Shown here: positions 17,155-24,678 of the stretch, one piece after another
Layout of the letters: each line of letters starts with the position of its first letter
Numbering within the stretch: the stretch's first letter is position 1
Assembly (NCBI GenBank): GCA_021827745.1
Contig: JAKAUI010000044.1
Location: forward strand, 1-59,929
Length of the DNA: 59,929 bases
Direction of reading: 5' to 3'
From: Bacillota bacterium
GTDB lineage: Bacteria > Bacillota > Sulfobacillia > JAJZYS01 > JAJZLH01
Notes under the pieces: model-generated
What the model was told of the DNA's origin: nothing
The model's input: the letters and a program-made list of their open reading frames with translations, nothing else
Database searches by the model: none
Translations under genes and position numbers: made by a program

Positions 17155-17705
17155 ATCCGATCCTGGCAGATGTCGACGGGCGGATGGCCAAGTCGGTCGA
17201 GGTGACCCGGCACGAGATGTCGTCGATCCGGGCCGGAAGAGCCTCCCCGGCGCTTTTAGAGCGGATCATGGTCGACTACTACGGCAGCGCCATGCCGCTC
17301 AATCAGGTGGCGCAGATCCAGGTTCCGGAGGCCAGGCTGCTTCTGATCCAGCCCTGGGACAAGAGCATCCTGGGAGCTGTGGAACGGGCGCTGATGAAGT
17401 CGGACCTCGGGCTGACCCCGAACAACGACGGATCGGTGATCCGCCTGCAGATCCCGCCGCTGACCGAAGAGCGGAGGCGGGAACTAGTCAAGGTGGCGCA
17501 CAAGAAGGCGGAGGACGAGCGGGTTGCGATCCGCAATCTGCGCCGCGAGGCCATGGAGCGCCTCGGCAAGGAGAAGAAGGACGGGCAGCTCTCGGAAGAC
17601 GAGGCGTCGCGGCTGGAGGTCGAGGTGCAGAAGCTGACCGACCGCCACATCGCCGAGGTGGACGCGCTCTTGGCGGCCAAAGAGCGCGACATCATGGAGG
17701 TTTAG
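17151..17705 (+). CDS. frr: Ribosome recycling factor
   Basis: With EF-G, splits the post-termination ribosome. The start region is [36 protein letters not shown] follows at about 25, and the C-terminal helix bears [19 protein letters not shown]. It is 184 aa, the normal size. GTG 17151 overlaps the pyrH stop by 4 bp, and GGAGGAGGGG lies 9 bases upstream. Confidence 0.96.
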   Translation: MNPILADVDGRMAKSVEVTRHEMSSIRAGRASPALLERIMVDYYGSAMPLNQVAQIQVPEARLLLIQPWDKSILGAVERALMKSDLGLTPNNDGSVIRLQIPPLTEERRRELVKVAHKKAEDERVAIRNLRREAMERLGKEKKDGQLSEDEASRLEVEVQKLTDRHIAEVDALLAAKERDIMEV

Positions 17706-17710
17706 GCTCC

Positions 17711-18457
17711 GTGTCGGCACCGTCCAAGACAGAGCGGCCGGCCGTGGCGCAGCATGTGGCCATCATCATGGATGGCAACGGCAGGTGGGCCAGACGCCAG
17801 GGGCTGCCCCGGGCGGAGGGGCACCGCCGCGGCGTGCTGGCCTTGAAGGACATCGTCAAGGCAGCGAAGGTGCGCCAGATCAAGTATCTGACCGTCTACG
17901 CCTTCTCCACAGAGAACTGGCGGCGGCCGCAGGCCGAGGTCGATGTGCTGATGGACCTTCTGGTCGAGTTCATCAACTCCGAGGTCAGCGAGCTGAAGTC
18001 GGAGGGCGTGCGCCTTGACGCCATCGGCCATATCGAGGAGCTGCCGGCCCGCTGCCAGGAGAAGCTGGCCGAGGGGATGGCCGCCACCCGAATGGGCCGC
18101 AACCTGGTGCTGACGCTCGCCCTGAACTACGGGGCAAGAAGGGAGATCGTGGACGCGGCCCGTGCGCTGGCTGACGCCGTCCGCTCGGGCCAGATCGAGA
18201 CGCAGGAGATCACAGACGCGGTCTTTTCCGCCCACCTCTCGACCAAAGACCTGCCAGATCCGGACCTGATCATCCGACCGTCGGGCGAGTGGCGGCTCTC
18301 AAACTTCCTGCTCTGGCAGGCGGCCTACGCCGAGATGTACTCGACCGAGGTCCTATGGCCCGACTTCGACGAAAAAGAGCTCGACCTGGCGCTTGACGCC
18401 TTCGCCCAGCGCGATCGCCGCTACGGTGCGATCAGCAGGACGGATCAGACGTCGTGA
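17711..18457 (+). CDS. uppS: Isoprenyl (undecaprenyl) diphosphate synthase
   Basis: cis-Prenyltransferase that makes the C55 carrier lipid for cell wall synthesis. HVAIIMDGNGRWARRQGLPR (about 15-34) binds the diphosphate; VYAFSTENWRRP is near 72 and IRPSGEWRLSNFLLWQ near 195 carries the R-x-S-x-E-x-R motif. GTG 17711 gives 248 aa and follows GGAGG at 17696-17700; the longer frame upstream is non-homologous. Its end overlaps cdsA by 4 bp. Confidence 0.95.
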   Translation: MSAPSKTERPAVAQHVAIIMDGNGRWARRQGLPRAEGHRRGVLALKDIVKAAKVRQIKYLTVYAFSTENWRRPQAEVDVLMDLLVEFINSEVSELKSEGVRLDAIGHIEELPARCQEKLAEGMAATRMGRNLVLTLALNYGARREIVDAARALADAVRSGQIETQEITDAVFSAHLSTKDLPDPDLIIRPSGEWRLSNFLLWQAAYAEMYSTEVLWPDFDEKELDLALDAFAQRDRRYGAISRTDQTS

Positions 18458-19245
18458 ACGCGCTGGCCCAGCGGACGCTGTCGCTGGTGGTCGCCCTGCC
18501 GGTGATCATCGTGGCCGACCTGGTCGGCCCGTGGGCCCTGTTCGTGGTCATCCTCGGCTTCTATGTGATGGGCGCCTCCGAGATCCACGCCCTGGTCCGG
18601 GGCCTGGACGCCCGTCCGCAGTGGCTGATCAGCATCCTCGGCGCCGCCTTCTTGGTGATCGGCGTTGAAGGCGGCGTCAGCATCTTCCTGCCAGCGACCA
18701 TGGTGCTCCTCTTGGTGGCTGCGGCTCTGATCCTGATCACCGGCGAGACGACGGGGGCAGCGCTGGGCTTTTTCCTCACCCTGTGGCTGGCCTGGCCCTT
18801 GGGGTTGGTGTTGGCGCTGCGCCTTGACGGGGTGGGAATCAGCCTCGGCACCTTCGCCATGATCTGGAGCGGCGACATCGTCGCCTATCTGGTCGGGTCG
18901 GCGTTTGGCCGGCTCAGGATGGTGCCCCGGGTCTCGCCGGCCAAGACCTGGGAGGGCAGCGTCGCTGGGCTTTTGGCCAGCGTCGGCGCCGGTGGTCTCG
19001 TCGCCCACTGGTTTGCGATCCCGCTCTTTGCCGGCATGGCCTTGGGGCTGGTCACCGGCATCTTGGCCCAGATGGGCGACCTGTTCGAGTCGTCTTTGAA
19101 GCGGCGGGCGAACCTGAAGGACTCCGGCGCCTTCTTGCCCGGCCACGGCGGCATGCTTGACCGCATCGACTCCTTACTGTTCGGGGTGGTGGCGGTCTTC
19201 TACTTCTTGCAGATGCATCTGCAGACCCGGATCCCGGGCCACTGA
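18454..19245 (+). CDS. cdsA: Phosphatidate cytidylyltransferase
   Basis: Integral membrane enzyme making CDP-diacylglycerol from phosphatidate and CTP. The 263-aa chain contains about seven hydrophobic segments. The signature region SPAKTWEGSVAGLL is near 163 and GDLFESSLKRRANLKDSG near 208, followed by LPGHGGMLDRIDS. GTG 18454 overlaps uppS (GTGA) and the stop overlaps dxr by one base. The uppS-cdsA-dxr-rseP order is conserved across bacteria. Confidence 0.95.
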   Translation: MNALAQRTLSLVVALPVIIVADLVGPWALFVVILGFYVMGASEIHALVRGLDARPQWLISILGAAFLVIGVEGGVSIFLPATMVLLLVAAALILITGETTGAALGFFLTLWLAWPLGLVLALRLDGVGISLGTFAMIWSGDIVAYLVGSAFGRLRMVPRVSPAKTWEGSVAGLLASVGAGGLVAHWFAIPLFAGMALGLVTGILAQMGDLFESSLKRRANLKDSGAFLPGHGGMLDRIDSLLFGVVAVFYFLQMHLQTRIPGH

Positions 19246-20405
19246 TGGCCAGGCGCCGTAGGGCCGTGGCGGTGCTGGGGGCGACCGGATCGATCGGCCG
19301 CCAAACCCTCGCTGTCTGCACCGAACTCGACCTTCCGATCGCGGCCATCGCCGCCCGCCACCTGACTGAAGAGCTCGTTGCCCTGGCCGAGCTGCATCGG
19401 CCGGCACTGGTTGCAGTCAGCGAACGAACCACCAAGAGGCTCACCCGTCTTCCCGACGGCTGTCGGCTGCTCTGCGGTCAAGACGCGCTGCGCCAGGTGG
19501 CGCTTTTCCCGGCAGCTGAGCGGCTGGTGGTGGCGGTGCTCGGCCTGGCCGGCCTCGCACCGACCCTGGCCGGCCTGCGGGCGGGCAAGGTGGTCGCTCT
19601 TGCCACCAAGGAGGTGGTGGTCGCCGGCGGCGAGCTCGTCTCCCGGGCCGCTCGCCACGGACACCTCCTGCCGGTGGACTCCGAGCACGCCGCCCTCTTT
19701 CAGCTTCTCGGCGGCCGGCCGTGGCAGACAGGACAGACCTTGTGGCTGACCGCCTCCGGCGGAGCGCTGCGCGACTGGCCGGAGGCAGAGATCTCGTCGG
19801 CCAGCCGAGACGACGTGCTCCGCCACCCCACCTGGTCGATGGGGGACAAGAACACGGTCGACTCGGCCAGTCTGATGAACAAGGGGCTTGAGGTGATCGA
19901 GGCGCACCACCTGTTTTCTGCGCCCTATGACGCCATCCGGGTGGCCGTGCACCGCGAGTCGTACGCCCACGCTGCCGTCTCGCTGCCAGATGGCAGCCTC
20001 CTGCTCCAGGTCGCCGCTCCGGACATGCGCCTGCCGATCGCACGCGCCCTGACCTGGCCAGACGAACCGCCCAATCGGGGGCGGAGTGCGAGCCTGCCGG
20101 AACTGCCAGCGATCCGCTTTGAGGCCGTGGCCGAGAGCCGCTATCCGGCTTTGCGGCTGGCCTACAGCGCTGGTACAATGGGGTCGCTCGCCCCAGCGCT
20201 GCTCAGCGCCGCGAACGACGCCGCGGTGGCCCTGTTCCTGGCCAGCCGCATCTCCTTTGACCAGATCGTCCCCCTAGTGGCCAGGACCCTGTCTGACGGC
20301 GCGCACTGGCGACAGGTCCGGCTGAACGTTGCCAACCTGAAGGCAGCCGACCGCTGGGCGAAGCGTTGGGTGCGCGAGCTGGCCGGAGGAGGCGAGTCCT
20401 ACTGA
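19245..20405 (+). CDS. dxr: 1-deoxy-D-xylulose 5-phosphate reductoisomerase
   Basis: Converts DXP to MEP with NADPH, the second step of the MEP isoprenoid pathway. NADPH motif GATGSIGRQTLAV at about 10-22; metal ligands in VDSEHAALF (about 145) and the MNKGLEVIEA box (about 208). The usual HPNW and KITVDSATMM motifs read HPTWSMGDKNTVDSASL here, and HPQS reads HRES, so it is a somewhat divergent enzyme; the NAANE box is SAAND. Length 386 aa. The partner ispG follows two genes later. Confidence 0.93.
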   Translation: MARRRRAVAVLGATGSIGRQTLAVCTELDLPIAAIAARHLTEELVALAELHRPALVAVSERTTKRLTRLPDGCRLLCGQDALRQVALFPAAERLVVAVLGLAGLAPTLAGLRAGKVVALATKEVVVAGGELVSRAARHGHLLPVDSEHAALFQLLGGRPWQTGQTLWLTASGGALRDWPEAEISSASRDDVLRHPTWSMGDKNTVDSASLMNKGLEVIEAHHLFSAPYDAIRVAVHRESYAHAAVSLPDGSLLLQVAAPDMRLPIARALTWPDEPPNRGRSASLPELPAIRFEAVAESRYPALRLAYSAGTMGSLAPALLSAANDAAVALFLASRISFDQIVPLVARTLSDGAHWRQVRLNVANLKAADRWAKRWVRELAGGGESY

Positions 20406-21424
20406 TCACGATCTTGGCCTTTTTGCTGGCCGTTGGCGTCCTGATCGTGGTCCATGAGGGCGGCCACTTCCTGATGGCCCGCAGCACCGGCATCGGCGTG
20501 CGCGAGTTTGCCATCGGCTTTGGCAAGCGCCTGGTCTCGGCCACGGTCGGCGGCACCCGCTACGCCATCAACCTGCTGCCGCTCGGCGGCTATGTGGTGT
20601 TGGCCGGAATGGACAACAAAGACGGCCCGCCAGCTGCGGACGACTTTCAGGCCAGGCCGCTCTGGGCCCGGCTTTTGACCATCCTGGCCGGACCGGTCGC
20701 CAACTACCTTTTGGCCGTGGTCCTGTTCGCCTGGGTGCTGGCCGGCTGGGGCATCCCGACCGTCTCCGGGGCGGTCGTCGGCCAAGTGCTCGCCGGGTAC
20801 CCGGCCGCCTCTGCCGGCATTCGACCAGGAGACCGGGTGCTGGCGCTGGATGGACATCGGATCACGAGCTGGAGCCAGATCTCGGCCTTCGAGGCCACGA
20901 ACGGCAGCCAGCCCATCCATGTGCTCTTAGAGCGCAACGGCCACGATCTTTCGGTCACGGTCACCCCGGTTCGGGTGCCCGGTGCGCCCGCACCGGAGAT
21001 GGGCGTGACAGCCAAGGTGGCCTACCAGGCGGTCGGTGTGGTGCACGCCGTGGCCATGGGCTGGCAGGAGGCCGCGGTCGCCATCTCAGCCACCGCCGCC
21101 GTGCTGTGGGGTGCCGTGGCGCACGGTGCGGCACCCCCCTTGGTCGGGGTGGTCGGTATCGCGTCCTTGGCCGGTCAGAGCCTGGCCGTGGGCATCAGCC
21201 AGTTCATCGTCTTTGCCGCCATCTTGTCGGTGAATTTGGCCCTGTTCAATCTCCTTCCGATCCCGCCGCTGGACGGCTCTCGACTGCTGTTCATCGTGGT
21301 GGAGGGCATCCGCAGAAAGCCGCTGTCGCGCAGCCTCGAGGTGGCGGTCAACGCCGTCGGCTTCTACCTCCTGATCGCAGCGGCGGCGGTGCTGGCGATT
21401 CACGACGTGGGCGGCCGGCTGTAA
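20402..21424 (+). CDS. rseP: RIP metalloprotease RseP/RasP (site-2 protease)
   Basis: Membrane zinc protease for regulated intramembrane proteolysis of anti-sigma factors. HEGGH is in the first membrane helix (about residue 17), a PDZ domain lies at about 120-190 and the third ligand motif is LLPIPPLDGSRL near 290. The start is unusual: no ATG, GTG or TTG fits the ribosome site GGAGGAGG at 20385-20392. CTG 20402, nine bases after it, restores the family N-terminus (ITILAFLLAVGVL). GTG 20366 would put an Arg-rich segment on the outer face, and TTG 20414 is too far. About 340 aa. Confidence 0.88.
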   Translation: MITILAFLLAVGVLIVVHEGGHFLMARSTGIGVREFAIGFGKRLVSATVGGTRYAINLLPLGGYVVLAGMDNKDGPPAADDFQARPLWARLLTILAGPVANYLLAVVLFAWVLAGWGIPTVSGAVVGQVLAGYPAASAGIRPGDRVLALDGHRITSWSQISAFEATNGSQPIHVLLERNGHDLSVTVTPVRVPGAPAPEMGVTAKVAYQAVGVVHAVAMGWQEAAVAISATAAVLWGAVAHGAAPPLVGVVGIASLAGQSLAVGISQFIVFAAILSVNLALFNLLPIPPLDGSRLLFIVVEGIRRKPLSRSLEVAVNAVGFYLLIAAAAVLAIHDVGGRL

Positions 21425-21446
21425 GATGAACGAGGAGGCAAGAACA

Positions 21447-22544
21447 ATGCTCGCGAAAAGACGCAAGAGCCGTCAGGTGGTCGTAGGCAAGAACCGCCCG
21501 AAGCCGGTGCTGGTCGGCGGGGATGCTCCGATCAGCGTCCAGGGCATGACCAAGACCGACACCGAGGACCGCGCCGCCACCATCGACCAGATCCTGCGCA
21601 TGGCCGACGCCGGCTGTGAGATCGTGCGGGTCTCGGTCCCGACCCCTGCGGCCGCCGATCAGATGCCGGCCATCGTCAAGGCGAGCCCGATCCCAGTGGT
21701 GGCCGACATCCACTTTGACTGGCGCTTGGCGCTGCGCGCCCTCGACGCCGGCGTCGACAAGCTGCGGCTGAACCCGGGCAACATCGGCAGCCGGGAGAAG
21801 ATCAAAGAGGTGGTCGACCGGGCCCGCACGCTGGGTGTGCCGATCCGGGTCGGCGTCAACTCCGGCTCGCTCGAGCGCGACATCCTGGAGAAGCACGGAT
21901 ATCCGAAGCCGGAGGCGCTGGTCGAAAGCGCCATTCGCCACCTGAACTATCTGGAGGAGCTCGGCCACTCCGAGGCCGTGGTGTCGGTCAAGGCGTCCAA
22001 TGTGGTGACCATGATCGAGGCCTACCGCCTCCTGGCCGCCCAGGTCGACTATCCGCTGCACCTGGGGGTCACGGAGTCGGGAACGGTGCCGTCTGGTACG
22101 GTGCGCTCCTCCGTCGGCCTCGGCGTGCTGCTGGCCGAAGGGATCGGCGACACCATCCGGGTGTCATTGGCCGGCGAGGTGACGGAGGAGATCCGGGTCG
22201 GGCGGGAGATCCTGAAGTCGCTCGATCTAAGGGTGTTCGGCCCGACCGTCGTGGCCTGTCCGACCTGCTCGCGCTGCGACGTGGACGTGATGAAGGTGGC
22301 GGCCGAGGTCGAGCAGCGGCTGAAGGGCGTCACCCTGCCGCTTCGCATCTCGGTTCTCGGCTGCGCCGTGAACGGACCGGGCGAGGCCAGGGAGAGCGAC
22401 ATCGGCATCGCCGGCGGACCGGGATTCGGCATCTTGTTCCGACACGGCGAGAAGGTGGGACGGGTGGAGGAGCGCGACATGATCGACCGGCTGGTGGACG
22501 AGGTCAAGAAGCTGGAAGAAGAGAGCGCCACCAAACATGGCTGA
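21447..22544 (+). CDS. ispG: 4-hydroxy-3-methylbut-2-enyl diphosphate synthase
   Basis: Fe-S enzyme of the MEP pathway (GcpE). VQGMTKTDTEDRAAT is near 30, LRLNPGNIG near 107, and the cluster cysteines lie in CPTCSRC and in SVLGCAVNGPGEA toward the C-terminus. Length 365 aa. ATG 21447 fits GAGGAGG at 21431-21437; the in-frame ATG 21426 has no ribosome site. It overlaps proS by 8 bp. Confidence 0.95.
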   Translation: MLAKRRKSRQVVVGKNRPKPVLVGGDAPISVQGMTKTDTEDRAATIDQILRMADAGCEIVRVSVPTPAAADQMPAIVKASPIPVVADIHFDWRLALRALDAGVDKLRLNPGNIGSREKIKEVVDRARTLGVPIRVGVNSGSLERDILEKHGYPKPEALVESAIRHLNYLEELGHSEAVVSVKASNVVTMIEAYRLLAAQVDYPLHLGVTESGTVPSGTVRSSVGLGVLLAEGIGDTIRVSLAGEVTEEIRVGREILKSLDLRVFGPTVVACPTCSRCDVDVMKVAAEVEQRLKGVTLPLRISVLGCAVNGPGEARESDIGIAGGPGFGILFRHGEKVGRVEERDMIDRLVDEVKKLEEESATKHG

Positions 22545-23976
22545 GCGCTCGGACTTCGTGCGCGAGATCACGCCTCCCGATCAGGACTACAGCCAGTGGT
22601 ATCAAGACGTGGTGACCAAGGCCGATCTGGCCGACTATGGTCCGGTCAAGGGCTTCATCGTGATCAAGCCGGCCGGATACGCGATCTGGGAGAACATCCA
22701 AGCCGGACTCGACCGCCGGTTCAAGGCCACCGGCCACGTCAACGCCTACTTCCCGCTGCTCATCCCGGAGAGTCTCCTGGTCAAGGAGGCCGACCATGTC
22801 GCCGGCTTCACGCCGGAGGTGGCCTGGGTGACGCACGGCGGCCAGGAGACGCTCTCAGAGCGGCTGGCCATCCGCCCGACCTCCGAAGTGATGGTCGGGG
22901 AGATGTACGGCAAGTGGGTGCACAGCTACCGCGACCTGCCGATTTTGATCAACCAGTGGAACAACGTGGTGCGCTGGGAAAAGGTGACGAGGCCGTTTCT
23001 GCGCGGCACCGAGTTCTTGTGGCAGGAGGGCCACACCGCCCACGCCAGCGGCGAGGAGGCGATGGAGGAGACGCTGCGCATGCTCTCCGTCTACCACGAG
23101 TTCTTGGCAACTGAACTGGCGATCCCGAGCCGGATGGGTCGGAAGTCGGAGTCAGAGAAGTTCGCCGGCGCCGAGATCACCTACTCGGTGGAGGCGATGA
23201 TGGGCGACAACCGGGCCCTGCAGGCCGGGACATCCCACTACTTTGCAAACCGCTTTGCCCAGGCCTACGGCATCTCGTTTCTGGACCAAGACGGCACAGA
23301 GAAGGCCGCCTTCACCACCTCATGGGGGATGTCGACCAGGGTGATCGGCGCCCTGATCATGGTGCACGGCGACGCCCGCGGTCTCGTCCTGCCGCCTCGG
23401 GTGGCCCCGACCCAGGTGGTGGTGGTGCCGATCGGGGCGAACGCGTCGGCCGAGGTGGCGGAGGCGGCGAGACGTCTCGCCAAGGAGCTCTCCTCCGGTC
23501 TGCGCGTCCACCTCGACGATCGGCCGGAGTTCACGCCGGGCTGGAAGTTCAACGAATGGGAGATGCGCGGGGTCCCGGTGCGCCTTGAGCTCGGGCCCCG
23601 GGATCTGGCCGCCGGGCAGGTGGTCGCGGTCAGACGCGACACCGGCGAAAAGCAGCCCTTGCCGATGGCGGGCCTGGCAGGGCAGGTGGCCGCCTTGCTC
23701 GAAAGAATCCAAGGAGACCTGCTGGAGCGGGCCACCCGGAGACTGGCCGAGCACACCCATGCGGTGGGCGACTGGGCGGCGGCGCTGCCCATCTTGAGCG
23801 AGCGTCAGGGCTGGGTTGAGGCCGGCTGGTGCGGGTCTGAGGCGTGCGAGATGCAGGTGAAGGCACAGAGCGGTGCGACGTTGCGCAACCTGCCGCTGGA
23901 GCAGAGTGCTCCGGCCACCTGTCTCGTCTGTGGTGCAAAAGCCCAGTACATGGCACTTTGGGGGAGGGCCTATTGA
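22537..23976 (+). CDS. proS: Prolyl-tRNA synthetase, archaeal/eukaryotic (ProS3) type
   Basis: Charges tRNA-Pro. This is the 479-aa type without the large editing insertion of the common bacterial enzyme: DYSQWYQDVVTKADLADYGPV at the N-terminus, RPTSEVMVGEMYGKWV (motif 2 region, about 113), WQEGHTAHAS (about 165), TTSWGMSTRVIGALIM (motif 3, about 262), and a C-terminal zinc domain with CGSEAC and CLVC. In many Firmicutes proS follows rseP-ispG too, but as the bacterial type; here the same slot holds the archaeal-like form, which suggests replacement. The zinc-domain cysteines confirm the type. Confidence 0.95.
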   Translation: MAERSDFVREITPPDQDYSQWYQDVVTKADLADYGPVKGFIVIKPAGYAIWENIQAGLDRRFKATGHVNAYFPLLIPESLLVKEADHVAGFTPEVAWVTHGGQETLSERLAIRPTSEVMVGEMYGKWVHSYRDLPILINQWNNVVRWEKVTRPFLRGTEFLWQEGHTAHASGEEAMEETLRMLSVYHEFLATELAIPSRMGRKSESEKFAGAEITYSVEAMMGDNRALQAGTSHYFANRFAQAYGISFLDQDGTEKAAFTTSWGMSTRVIGALIMVHGDARGLVLPPRVAPTQVVVVPIGANASAEVAEAARRLAKELSSGLRVHLDDRPEFTPGWKFNEWEMRGVPVRLELGPRDLAAGQVVAVRRDTGEKQPLPMAGLAGQVAALLERIQGDLLERATRRLAEHTHAVGDWAAALPILSERQGWVEAGWCGSEACEMQVKAQSGATLRNLPLEQSAPATCLVCGAKAQYMALWGRAY

Positions 23977-24644
23977 TCCAGCCTACGGCGTCAGCGGATC
24001 AGATCGCCGACAGGGCCGAGCGGGTCTCGGCCGTAATCCCGGCGTACAACGAGGAGCGCTCGATCGGTGGTGTGGTCCGCACGCTGCGGGCGCATGCCGC
24101 GATCGGCGAAGTGATCGTCGTCTCCGACGGATCAGAGGATGCAACGGCCGAAGAAGCCAGGGCGGCGGGCGCCTTCGTGGTGGAGCTGCCGGAGAACAGG
24201 GGCAAGGGAGCCGCCCTGCGCACCGGGGCCGCCGTCAGCCACGGCAACGTTTTGCTCTTTTTGGATGCGGACCTGATCGGGCTCACCCACCAGCATATCG
24301 ACCAACTGCTGGAGGCGGTGGTGGCGCACGACAGCGACATGACGGTCGGCGTCTTCGACCGCGGCCGTGGTCCGACCGACCTCGCCCAGGCGCTGGCTCC
24401 GACCCTGTCCGGCCAGCGCGCCGTGCGCAAAGAGGTGTTGGACCAGGTGGTCGGACTCGAGGCCTCCGGCTTTGGCGCCGAGGTGGCGCTCACCCGGCAC
24501 ATGAAGCGCAACCGCTATCGGATCACCGAGGTGACGCTGGCTGAGATGAGTCACCACACCAAGGAGGAAAAGCGCGGCCTGATGAAGGGCTTTGCGGCCC
24601 GGATGCGCATGTACTGGGAGATCGTGAAGTATCTCACCGACTAG
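23973..24644 (+). CDS. Family 2 glycosyltransferase
   Basis: GT-A fold nucleotide-sugar transferase of unknown acceptor. VSAVIPAYNEERSIGGVV (about 18-35), VVSDGSEDATAEEA (about 49) and the metal-binding FLDADL (about 97) are standard. It is soluble, with no membrane segment, and 223 aa long. TTG 23973 overlaps the proS stop and is preceded by GGGGGAGGG. It resembles small glucosyl-3-phosphoglycerate synthase or dolichyl-phosphate-type transferases, but the substrate cannot be read from sequence. It sits between proS and polC, where such a gene is not usual. Confidence 0.8.
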   Translation: MIQPTASADQIADRAERVSAVIPAYNEERSIGGVVRTLRAHAAIGEVIVVSDGSEDATAEEARAAGAFVVELPENRGKGAALRTGAAVSHGNVLLFLDADLIGLTHQHIDQLLEAVVAHDSDMTVGVFDRGRGPTDLAQALAPTLSGQRAVRKEVLDQVVGLEASGFGAEVALTRHMKRNRYRITEVTLAEMSHHTKEEKRGLMKGFAARMRMYWEIVKYLTD

Positions 24645-24678
24645 CTCGGTCAATGGCTGAGGAGGGCTTTAGACGGAC

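Noticed and set aside
17120-17710. Extension of uppS upstream through frr in another frame.
   Set aside because: Gly/Arg-rich translation without homology; GTG 17711 has a ribosome site and starts the UppS homology. The same reasoning trimmed long upstream extensions of pyrH, frr, ridA, ribF and the M42 copies 2 and 3.
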